Source of the DNA: Chloroflexota bacterium
GTDB taxonomy: Bacteria > Chloroflexota > Anaerolineae > Promineifilales > Promineifilaceae
Reading direction: 5' to 3'
DNA: 45,761 nt
Assembly (NCBI GenBank): GCA_012515125.1
Contig: JAAYYY010000205.1
Location: forward strand, 1-45,761
Both the position numbers and the translations under genes were made by a program. The notes under the pieces were generated by a model. The model did no database searches and was not told where the DNA came from. It saw only the letters and a list, made by a program, of their open reading frames with translations. Below, piece after piece: positions 37,676 to 45,761 of the stretch. The stretch's first letter is position 1. Each line of letters begins with the position of its first letter.

Positions 37676-39971
37676 TCCCAAGAATCCAGATTATAAAAAT
37701 ACGCCGGTGGCGGACCAACGGCCGACCTTCACATACGTTGCGCAGGTTTCGAGTAGCGAGCCGGCTGTCTCCGTTGTCACGCCGTTCTTCAACACCGGCC
37801 CTGTCTTTCATGAGACGGCGCGCTCCCTGCTGCGGCAATCTTTCCAGCAGTGGGAATGGCTGATCGTCAACGACGGCTCGACAGATGCAGCAGCCCTGGC
37901 GGTGCTGGAGACGTACCGGCAACAAGACCCGCGCATTTGCGTCCTCGATCTTGAGGAAAATAAGGGGCCCGGTGCGGCGCGCAATATGGCTTTTCGCGCT
38001 GCCCGTGCGCCCTATATTGTGCAGCTCGATAGCGATAACCTGCTGGAGCCCACGGCTATCGAGATCTGGTACTGGTTTCTGCAATCCTTTCCCGAATACA
38101 GCTTCGTCAAGGGCTATATTGTTGGCTTTGGCGCCGAGGAATATCTATGGAACCGAGGCTTTCACAATGGCGAAGCATTTCTTTACGCCAATCAGGTCGA
38201 TGCGACGGCCATGTTCCGCCGGGAAATGCTCGCGGACGTCGGCGGTTATGATGAGGCCATTCGTGACGGCCTGGAGGATTGGGATTTCTGGCTGCGCTGC
38301 GCCAACGCCGGTCATTGGGGAAGCACCGTTCACCAATACATGGATTGGTACCGGCGCCGTCCTTCGCATGCCGAGCGTTGGCAAGACTGGGACGGCGGCT
38401 CGCGCCAGGAGTCGTTCCGGCGCGGTCTTCGCCAGCGTTATCCGGCGCTGTGGAACGGCGCCTTTCCGAAGATTGATTCCCAGCCATGGGTGATCCAGGA
38501 GCCGTCACTGGCCGATCTGCCCGAAATCAATCGCCTCAGCAAGTCCAGGCCGCGCCTGTTGATGATTCTGCCCTGGCTGACGATGGGCGGCTCCGACCGC
38601 TTCAACCTTAATCTGGTTCAGCAGCTCCAGACCCGTGGGTGGGAAGTGACGATTGCGACGACGCTGGGCGGCGATCACTCGTGGGAGCCTGAGTTTGCCG
38701 CACACACGCCAGACATCTTTGCGCTCCACCGCTTCCTGAGACTGGCCGACTACCCGCGCTTTCTCAGCTATCTCGCCCGCTCTCGCCAGGTCGATTGTGT
38801 GTTGATCAGTCATAGCGAGCTGGGGTATCAGCTATTACCCTACCTGCGAGCGCAGCTTCCAGAAACGGCCTTCGTCGATTACTGTCATCTAGAAGAGATA
38901 CAATGGAAGAACGGCGGCTATCCACGCATGGCGATTTCTTATCAGGAGCTACTGGATTTGAACATCGTCTCCTCGGCCCATCTGCGGGAGTGGATGGCGG
39001 CGCAGGGCGCTTCGGTCGAGCGAATCCGGCTTTGCTACACCGGGATTGAATTACGCGAGGATCTGTCGCCCACTGTCCCGGCAGCTGAGATGAACGGGAA
39101 ACAGAAGCCGCCGCTGATCGTCTATGCCGGGCGCATTTGCGAGCAGAAGCAGCCAAAGGTTTTCGCCAGGACCATGGAGCGGCTGGCGGAAATGAACGCG
39201 CCGTTTCGCGCCGTCGTCGCCGGCGACGGCCCGGATAAAGCTTGGCTGGCTTCGTTTATCAGGCAGAAGAAGCTGGATAAGCAGGTGCTGCTGCTGGGTG
39301 AGCTATCCCATCAGCAGCTGCTTGAGTTGCTGACCACCGCCGACATCTTCTTTCTACCCTCGTTGTGGGAGGGCATTTCGCTGGCCATTTACGAGGCGAT
39401 GGCTGCCGGGCTGGCCGTCGTTGGCGCGGACGTCGGCGGGCAGCGCGAGCTTGTAACGGAAGAATGTGGCATTCTGATTCGCCCTGGTCGTGAGGACGAG
39501 GAAGTGGAGCGATACGCCGCAGCTCTGGCGGGCTTGCTGCAGCAGCCGGAGAAGGCCAGAAAGATGGGGAGAATGGCACGTTCCCGTATTGCTGCGGGCT
39601 TCCGCCTGGATCAAATGGGCGACCGTATGGTGGAGCTATTGCGGGAGGCGATCAGCCAGCACCAGAGTGACCCTCGTCCGCTGCCGCCGGCAGGTCTGGC
39701 GCGGGCCACTGCTTCACAGGCCATCGAATATGTGCGGATGTCGCATCTGGCCGACCAGTTATGGATGGAACGTCATGGACATCGCCCGAAGGACGGCGGC
39801 GCCCAATCAGCCATCTGGACGCAACTGGACTGGCGCAGGCGCTTGTATCTGACCCTCTATCGCTGGCACGAGCCTATTTACCACTGGTACAACCGGCGCG
39901 GATGGGATTGGCTGGCGCCAGTTCGAGAACAGGTACGCAGTTTATTGCTGTCGCGTTATGACTCGAATTGA
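37668..39971 (+). CDS. GT2-GT4 fusion glycosyltransferase
   Basis: GT2: VSVVTPFFNTGPVFHETARSLLRQSFQQWEWLIVNDGSTD; GT4: LPWLTMGGSDRFNLNLVQQLQ, YAGRICEQKQPKVFARTMERL, PSLWEGISLAIYEAMAAGLAVVG. Confidence 0.85.
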   Translation: MIDPKNPDYKNTPVADQRPTFTYVAQVSSSEPAVSVVTPFFNTGPVFHETARSLLRQSFQQWEWLIVNDGSTDAAALAVLETYRQQDPRICVLDLEENKGPGAARNMAFRAARAPYIVQLDSDNLLEPTAIEIWYWFLQSFPEYSFVKGYIVGFGAEEYLWNRGFHNGEAFLYANQVDATAMFRREMLADVGGYDEAIRDGLEDWDFWLRCANAGHWGSTVHQYMDWYRRRPSHAERWQDWDGGSRQESFRRGLRQRYPALWNGAFPKIDSQPWVIQEPSLADLPEINRLSKSRPRLLMILPWLTMGGSDRFNLNLVQQLQTRGWEVTIATTLGGDHSWEPEFAAHTPDIFALHRFLRLADYPRFLSYLARSRQVDCVLISHSELGYQLLPYLRAQLPETAFVDYCHLEEIQWKNGGYPRMAISYQELLDLNIVSSAHLREWMAAQGASVERIRLCYTGIELREDLSPTVPAAEMNGKQKPPLIVYAGRICEQKQPKVFARTMERLAEMNAPFRAVVAGDGPDKAWLASFIRQKKLDKQVLLLGELSHQQLLELLTTADIFFLPSLWEGISLAIYEAMAAGLAVVGADVGGQRELVTEECGILIRPGREDEEVERYAAALAGLLQQPEKARKMGRMARSRIAAGFRLDQMGDRMVELLREAISQHQSDPRPLPPAGLARATASQAIEYVRMSHLADQLWMERHGHRPKDGGAQSAIWTQLDWRRRLYLTLYRWHEPIYHWYNRRGWDWLAPVREQVRSLLLSRYDSN

Positions 39972-42900
39972 ACCGCACGGCCTGTCTACGGCGTTTTCTA
40001 TGACCGTATCGATCATTATCCCGGCATATAATGCCGCGAAAACGATACAGGAAACCCTCGACTCCGTTGTCGCGCAGACCCATGTTGATTGGGAAGCGAT
40101 TGTCGTAGACGATGGCTCGGACGATGAAACGCGACAGGTGGTACGCGAATTCTGCCAGAATGAACCGCGTATTTGCCTCGTACTGCAGGAGCACGCCGGA
40201 GTAAGTGCAGCTCGAAATAGAGGGGTCGCCGAAGCAACCGGCGATTGGCTGTTATTTCTGGATGCCGACGACCTCATTCTCGAGAACCATCTGGAACGCC
40301 TGCTTGCTCGGCTGGCCGACGACCCACATCTCGACGCAGTCGTCGGCGGCTGGGCGCGCCTCGCGCCGAGCGGCGAGCTGATTGAGGCGCCACAGTCTTC
40401 ATTGCCCGAGGAGCCTTTTCAAGGGCTGGCTCAGTACTGTCTGTTTCCCATTCATGCCTGTCTCGTGCGGCGCGCGCTGGTGGTAGCCGTTGGCGGCTGG
40501 GATCCGTCGTTTACCACTTGTGAAGATTGGGACCTCTGGCTGCGAGTCGCGCGCAGCGGCGCCCATTTTGGCGCGATATCTGACCTGACGGCTTTGTATC
40601 GTACGAACGTCGGCTCGGCCTCGCTCAACGGGCAACAACTGTTGCGAGACGGCCTGCGCGTGCTTGCACTGGCTTCCACGACTGATCCGCGCGTACCGAA
40701 CCCCGATCCCAGGTATCAAGCCGGTTTGTCTGGCGTCGACCTCACGCCACAACGTTATTATTTCATGATGTGGTGTGCGGGTCTGGAACTGGGCAGGGGC
40801 GAGGAAGCAAGCTCGTTATTGTCCCAGCTAAGCGAGTGTCGTTGCCAGGAGTTGGATTGTTCCAGAGTTGTAGCTAATCTGTTTTGGGCGCTTCCATTGG
40901 CCGTGGGAGCAAAGATAGATGACTGGCCGGCCTTTCTGGCTGAACGGCAGGAGGTCATTGACCGGTTCTTGCAAGCCGTAGAAAAGCAAACGCTTATCGC
41001 CGGCTTCTGCGGCGAGGTGAGCCGTCTGCTCGAACAGAGGATCCTGATGCAACTCGTTGGGGACCGTCCGGCCGTCGTCGGCAAGACAATGGCGCTCTCC
41101 GTCAATGCTGAGAGGCCCCTGCGGGATATCGAGGTTCCTGCAGAAGCGGAACGGGCGATTTGCGAGGTCTATATCGGCGATGAGCGGCTGGGCGCCGTGG
41201 AACTCCCCGTTTTCGACGGCCTGCTCAGCGCCTACGTCATGAGGGATGCGATCGCTTCGGAATTTGCCTGGCAGATCCTTGAGCGATATTTCCGTGAAAC
41301 TCTGTACCCGCGGTTAGAAGCGAGCGTCGACAACGGCCGCCTTTCAATCTGGCGCGGGCAGCTCTGTTTGCTGCAAGATCTGGCTGCCGGAGAAGATTGG
41401 ACTGAGCCACTATTTCAGCAGGCAGGGTGGACGCTGTTCTTGCAGGAGGTATGGGGTTATCCTGATTGGTCTCTGGAACGATTCTACGATCCACAAGGGC
41501 TGCAGGCGAGCGGCGGCGATTCCATTCCAGGCCGAAATGGAATGACCCTCGAAATCAGCGAGCCATTACCCACCCTTCTCAGCAACGCGCCACATGTCGA
41601 GATTGTCGTCACGGTCGGCGGCGCGCCCATCGGCCTCGTGCAGCTCGCACCGGAAAACGGCGCCATCGGACCGCAAAAATTACGCGCTGCGATCACCCGG
41701 GCAACGGGCTTCGAGCTGTGCCGCGCGGCCGTTCGCGAAGCAATCCTGGGATCTCCTCTTGCTGCGGCAGGCTCGTTGCGCGAGCGACTGACGCAGATTG
41801 CGGGCAAGAACAAACAGGCGCCAGATTCCCCGGTGGCAGAGGCCGAGAGGAGGACGGGCCTTTCAACGCTGGGGCTCGGACGTCTGTCGCCGCAGGCTAT
41901 CGATACGCCGCAGGCGCGCCGCGCCGCGCTGCCGGCCAATGCGTATGGGGAGCTGATTGCAGCAAGTGAGTTGTTTGCACAACCCGTGGCGACGAGCGGC
42001 TCCCCAGATGAGCCGCCACGACGTATTTTTTACGCGCCGGATCTTTGTTCGCCGGTGACCCATGCGGCCGGCCCGACCCCCGACCGCGCCGCACTTCTCG
42101 AATCCGGATCGTCCTTACAGGCACGGCCTTATGGACGAAGCCATTTTGAGCGCATCTTTGCCGGCCGTTCAGATCCGTGGATATATGAGCATAGCGATTA
42201 CGAACGCATCAAGTATGAGCAGACCTTACAGCTATTGCCTCCCGGTCCTATTCGGCGTGCTCTAGAAGTGGGATGTGCTGAGGGGCATTTCACCGAAAGG
42301 CTTGCGCCGCGGGTTGGGACACTGCTCGCTGCAGATATATCGGAACTAGCGCTGGAGCGGGCCGCGGCGCGCTGCTCTGGGCTGGACAACATTGAGTTTG
42401 GGCAGCTGGACATCGTCAAGGATGGGCTGCCGGGGCGGTTTGACCTAATCGTCTGTAGCGAGCTTTTGTACTACGTTGGTGGCATCGAGCAACTAGAGCA
42501 GGTTGCAGAAAAACTGGCTGCCGGCCTGGCCCGTGGCGGCTATCTTCTGATGGCGCATGCCAATCTGGTTAGCGACGATGCAGATCAAACCGGATTTGAC
42601 TGGGGTCTCCCATTTGGCGCCCGGACGATTGGCGAGACATTTGCCGCGCTCAAGGATCTGCAGCTCGTCCGAGAAGTACGTACACCGCTATACAAGGTAC
42701 AGCTTTTTCGGCGAAGCAGCGGACTGCGCAGGGTTTTGCCCCAGCGCGTTCAGCTGATCGAATATGACGAGGTAGTCGCGCTGCCCGATGGTCCGGTGGT
42801 AGACACGATTCGTTGGAACGGCGCGTTTGCGCACACGCACGACCAGCCGCAGGCTGAAACAGCATGGTTACCAATCCTGATGTACCATCGCATTTCGCCA

Positions 42901-43560
42901 CAGTCGCCCGCCGGCTATCGCCGTTATACGGTGACGCCTGAAGCGTTTGATAAGCAGATGCAGTATTTGCGCGATGCGGGTTTCTACGGAATCAATCTGC
43001 AAACGTGGCAAATGGCTATGGCCGAGCATCGCCCGTTGCCGGGAAGGGCCGTGCTCATTACGTTTGACGATGCCTACACAGACTTCAAGGAACATGCCTG
43101 GCCTCTTCTGCAACGTCATGGTTTTCCGGCGACATTGTTTGTGGTTGCCGAAGAGACGGGTGGACGAAACCGTTGGGATCGGTTCCTCGATGAACCGCTG
43201 CCGCTCCTGTCCTGGGAGGACTTGCGGCGACTGCGTACGGAAGGGTTAGAGATAGGTTCCCATAGCGCCACACATCGGCGTTTGACTGGGATATCGCCGA
43301 GCCAGGTCGTTCGGGAGGCAATACGCTCGCGAATCATCCTCAAACAGAAGCTTGGTGAATCGACGCCTGCCTTAGCCTATCCTTACGGCAGCTCCAATGG
43401 CCTTGTACATCACCTGGTCGGCGCCTGCGGCTATACCTTCGGCCTTACGTGCCAGGGGCGGCGCGCCGGCCTGTGGGATTCTCTGCTGGCGCTGCCGCGC
43501 ATCGAAATCCGCGGCGACGAGGATTTCGCCGACTTTGTTCTGAAGCTGGAGGGGGAATAG
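39958..43560 (+). CDS. Multidomain: GT2 glycosyltransferase + unknown duplicated region + NodS-like SAM methyltransferase + NodB-like polysaccharide deacetylase
   Basis: GT2 VSIIIPAYNAAKTIQETLDSVVAQTHVDWEAIVVDDGSDD; MTase ALEVGCAEGHFTERLAPRVGTLLAADIS; NodB-like ILMYHRIS, VLITFDDAYTDF, EIGSHSATHRRLTG. Confidence 0.85.
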   Translation: MTRIEPHGLSTAFSMTVSIIIPAYNAAKTIQETLDSVVAQTHVDWEAIVVDDGSDDETRQVVREFCQNEPRICLVLQEHAGVSAARNRGVAEATGDWLLFLDADDLILENHLERLLARLADDPHLDAVVGGWARLAPSGELIEAPQSSLPEEPFQGLAQYCLFPIHACLVRRALVVAVGGWDPSFTTCEDWDLWLRVARSGAHFGAISDLTALYRTNVGSASLNGQQLLRDGLRVLALASTTDPRVPNPDPRYQAGLSGVDLTPQRYYFMMWCAGLELGRGEEASSLLSQLSECRCQELDCSRVVANLFWALPLAVGAKIDDWPAFLAERQEVIDRFLQAVEKQTLIAGFCGEVSRLLEQRILMQLVGDRPAVVGKTMALSVNAERPLRDIEVPAEAERAICEVYIGDERLGAVELPVFDGLLSAYVMRDAIASEFAWQILERYFRETLYPRLEASVDNGRLSIWRGQLCLLQDLAAGEDWTEPLFQQAGWTLFLQEVWGYPDWSLERFYDPQGLQASGGDSIPGRNGMTLEISEPLPTLLSNAPHVEIVVTVGGAPIGLVQLAPENGAIGPQKLRAAITRATGFELCRAAVREAILGSPLAAAGSLRERLTQIAGKNKQAPDSPVAEAERRTGLSTLGLGRLSPQAIDTPQARRAALPANAYGELIAASELFAQPVATSGSPDEPPRRIFYAPDLCSPVTHAAGPTPDRAALLESGSSLQARPYGRSHFERIFAGRSDPWIYEHSDYERIKYEQTLQLLPPGPIRRALEVGCAEGHFTERLAPRVGTLLAADISELALERAAARCSGLDNIEFGQLDIVKDGLPGRFDLIVCSELLYYVGGIEQLEQVAEKLAAGLARGGYLLMAHANLVSDDADQTGFDWGLPFGARTIGETFAALKDLQLVREVRTPLYKVQLFRRSSGLRRVLPQRVQLIEYDEVVALPDGPVVDTIRWNGAFAHTHDQPQAETAWLPILMYHRISPQSPAGYRRYTVTPEAFDKQMQYLRDAGFYGINLQTWQMAMAEHRPLPGRAVLITFDDAYTDFKEHAWPLLQRHGFPATLFVVAEETGGRNRWDRFLDEPLPLLSWEDLRRLRTEGLEIGSHSATHRRLTGISPSQVVREAIRSRIILKQKLGESTPALAYPYGSSNGLVHHLVGACGYTFGLTCQGRRAGLWDSLLALPRIEIRGDEDFADFVLKLEGE

Positions 43561-43571
43561 TCCTGACCGCC

Positions 43572-45248
43572 GTGCAAGAGCGCGCAACAAACGCTGCGGT
43601 GACGAACGCCGATGAGGTTATGACGCCCACCGTTTTCAGGGCAAGCGTGCCGGTCACGCTGGAGCTGCCCTTGTCAATGGTGGAGGCTGTTGCCGAAGTC
43701 CTTGGCGGCTCCTATGACGCGCCTTATTCGGGCGCCGGCGCAACGATCCTCGACATCGGAGCACACGTAGGCGCCTTCACGCTGTGGGCCAACATGCGCT
43801 GGCCCGGCAGCCGGATATTCGCTTATGAGCCGCACCCGCAGACTTTTGCCAGCTTGCAGCGAAATACCCTGCAATTGCCTGACGTACGCTGTGTGCGTGC
43901 TGCCGTCTACCCGAGCCGGCAAGAAACGTTGCCGTTCTATAGTCGCTTCGCTGGGGATGGGGAAGCAGGTGTTGTGGATGTCTTGCAGCGTATCTTCAAT
44001 TCCTTGCCGGAGCAGGGAATGTTCGAGGTACCTGTGATACATCCTGCCAATCTGCCACTGGCAGACATTGTCAAGATTGACACCGAGGGCGCCGAAGCAG
44101 CTATCCTGGAGGCGATGGATCTGGAGCCGGTTTCGCTCATCATCCTGCAATATCATTTTGACGAGGAGCGCGAGCGGATCAAGGAGCTGTTGCAGCCGCG
44201 GTTCACCCTGGAGTACGAGAGTGCCTTGCCGTGGCAGCCTTTGCTCGCAGAAAGTGAATACCGATCCAGCCTGGCCGGCGACCATTATGGACAGCTTTGT
44301 TTTGTAAACCGCGCTCACGAACGTCTGCGTCCTGTTGCGGCGGAAGTGTGGATTCCTGCGACGGAGACAGCGCACGCGCCGGCAGACGTTGCCGAGGCGA
44401 GCAACGGGCAAGCACCCGGGCCGTACTCACCAGCGGCGTCGCCAGACAGGCGGCAGCCGGCAGCCCGGCCCATCGCCAATAACTCCCCTTCCCTGGTCTA
44501 TTTGTACGACCTGCTGGCGATCATGGTGATGCGGGATATGAAGCTGCGTTACAAGCGGTCGGTAATGGGGATCGCCTGGTCGTTACTCAATCCCCTGGCA
44601 CAGTTAGCCGTGTTCGGCTTTGTATTCCGTTTCGTACTGCCGCTGGATATACCGAACTATACGGCGTTTCTTTTTATCGGCATCCTCGCCTGGTCCTGGT
44701 TTCAAGGCTCTCTACAACAGGCTACTGGCGCAATCGTCGAGAATGGCGCCCTAATCGGCTATCCCGGTTTTCCGGTGGCTGTGCTGCCGGTGGTGACCGT
44801 AACCAGCCACCTCGTGCACTATTTGCTGGCGCTGCCTATTGTCGTCGTCTTCCTGCTTGCCAGCGGCATATCTTTCAATGCCGTCGCCGCATTGTTGCCG
44901 GTCGTCGTCTTGATCCAGTTTGTTCTTTCTTTGAGCCTGGCCTTCCTGGTCGCCACCCTGCAGGTCTTCTTCCGGGACACACAATACCTGCTGGGTATCG
45001 CTTTGATGCTCGGCTTTTTCCTGACGCCTATTTTTTATGATCTCAGTACGGTTCCTGCCCGTTTCCATCCCTTTTACCGTCTGAATCCCATGTACATTCT
45101 CGTCGAAGCGTATCGCGACATTCTCGTGCGGGGAATCCTACCCGACGTAGGCTCGCTTCTGCTGTTGGGCCTGCTGTCAATCCTCCTGCTGGGCGCCGGT
45201 TACCGCCTGTTCAGCCGCACCAGTTTCCGTTTTGTGGAACAGATATGA
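43572..45248 (+). CDS. FkbM-family methyltransferase fused to ABC-2 polysaccharide export permease (Wzm-like)
   Basis: FkbM: ATILDIGAHVGAFTLWANMRWPGSRIFAYEPHPQTFASLQRN, IVKIDTEGAEAAIL; permease: LLAIMVMRDMKLRYKRSVMGIAWSLLNPLAQLAVFGFVFRFV. Start 43572 (GTG) or 43620 (ATG). Confidence 0.82.
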   Translation: MQERATNAAVTNADEVMTPTVFRASVPVTLELPLSMVEAVAEVLGGSYDAPYSGAGATILDIGAHVGAFTLWANMRWPGSRIFAYEPHPQTFASLQRNTLQLPDVRCVRAAVYPSRQETLPFYSRFAGDGEAGVVDVLQRIFNSLPEQGMFEVPVIHPANLPLADIVKIDTEGAEAAILEAMDLEPVSLIILQYHFDEERERIKELLQPRFTLEYESALPWQPLLAESEYRSSLAGDHYGQLCFVNRAHERLRPVAAEVWIPATETAHAPADVAEASNGQAPGPYSPAASPDRRQPAARPIANNSPSLVYLYDLLAIMVMRDMKLRYKRSVMGIAWSLLNPLAQLAVFGFVFRFVLPLDIPNYTAFLFIGILAWSWFQGSLQQATGAIVENGALIGYPGFPVAVLPVVTVTSHLVHYLLALPIVVVFLLASGISFNAVAALLPVVVLIQFVLSLSLAFLVATLQVFFRDTQYLLGIALMLGFFLTPIFYDLSTVPARFHPFYRLNPMYILVEAYRDILVRGILPDVGSLLLLGLLSILLLGAGYRLFSRTSFRFVEQI

Positions 45249-45761
45249 AAGCGGCGATAGCAGTACACGATCTGGGAAAGCTATACAGGCGGTATGATGC
45301 GAACCGGCCGCGCACCCTGCAGGAATCAGTGATCAAGGGAATGCGCGGCTTAAGCTCGCAGGCAGCGTTCTGGGCCCTGCGCCACGTCGATTTAGAGGTC
45401 CTGCCGGGCCGTGTGATCGGCGTGATCGGCCCTAACGGGGCCGGCAAATCGACTCTGCTGCGCCTCGTCGGCGGGATAGGCAGCCCGGATGAGGGCCATC
45501 TAGAGGTGCGCGGTCGGGTCGGGTCACTGCTCGACCTTGGCATCGGTTTTCATCCAGACCTGACCGGACGTGAAAACGTGATGATCAGCAGCGTTATCTC
45601 AGGCCTGACACGGCAACAGGTGAGACGGCGGTTCGACGAAATCGTCGCCTTCGCCGAGCTGGAGGAGTTCATCGACAGTCCGCTGCGCACGTACAGCAGC
45701 GGCATGCAGATGCGCCTGGGCTTTGCCGTCGCCGTGCACACGGCGCCGGACGTATTGCTGA
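45245..45761 (+). CDS. ABC transporter ATP-binding protein, Wzt-like, truncated by window end
   Basis: Manual translation from ATG 45245 (ATGA overlap): MKAAIAVHDLGKLYRRYDANRPRTLQE..GVIGPNGAGKSTLLRLVGG..LDLGIGFHPDLTGRENV..TYSSGMQMRLGFAVAVHTAPDVLL; no stop in window, so absent from the ORF track. Confidence 0.9.
   Translation, partial: MKAAIAVHDLGKLYRRYDANRPRTLQESVIKGMRGLSSQAAFWALRHVDLEVLPGRVIGVIGPNGAGKSTLLRLVGGIGSPDEGHLEVRGRVGSLLDLGIGFHPDLTGRENVMISSVISGLTRQQVRRRFDEIVAFAELEEFIDSPLRTYSSGMQMRLGFAVAVHTAPDVLL

Noticed and set aside
1-45761. CRISPR arrays, tRNA/rRNA genes, IS elements, integrases
   Set aside because: No regularly spaced direct repeats, no cloverleaf or CCA-ended candidates noticed in intergenic gaps, and no transposase/integrase motifs in the ORFs; not computed exhaustively.

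Overview
A 45.8 kb, GC-rich bacterial chromosomal window. It is probably Chloroflexota (Anaerolineae-like), inferred from protein style: Thr/Pro-linker lipoproteins, a secreted protein ending in ...YLPLITWER, DUF1361/DUF4173 and TAP-type hydrolases. No rRNA, tRNA, CRISPR array or transposase was recognised. Left part (0-18 kb): end of a KDPG aldolase; a long AroE-like/fucose-isomerase-like ORF with an internal RBS; a CAP-domain protein; galE; housekeeping hydrolases; DUF1361 and DUF4173 membrane proteins; a NarL-type two-component pair. Middle part (18-30 kb), which carries most of the regulatory signal: (i) a two-gene operon (4-TM membrane protein + secreted double-psi/3D-like protein) behind a sigma70 promoter with two abutting Gram-positive-type LexA/SOS boxes; (ii) a small gene behind paired GGGTAGCTACCC palindromes; (iii) a cupredoxin-NirK lipoprotein gene and an HMA-chaperone/P1B-ATPase operon, both preceded by TGATCTGGATCA FNR-type boxes, with a Crp/Fnr regulator gene of matching recognition helix nearby; (iv) a MerR-type gene with a 19-bp-spacer promoter and an apparently leaderless start. 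Right part (34-45.8 kb): a tightly packed surface-glycan synthesis/export operon made mainly of multidomain fusions (CESA-like GT2; alpha/alpha-toroid-GT2-coiled coil; GT2-GT4; GT2-NodS-like methyltransferase-NodB-like deacetylase; FkbM methyltransferase-ABC-2 permease; Wzt-like ATPase running off the window). Best leads: the SOS-box operon, the nirK/metal-ATPase FNR regulon, and the Nod-like trifunctional enzyme in the fusion-rich export operon. Domain calls were made by eye from protein motifs; no database search was run.
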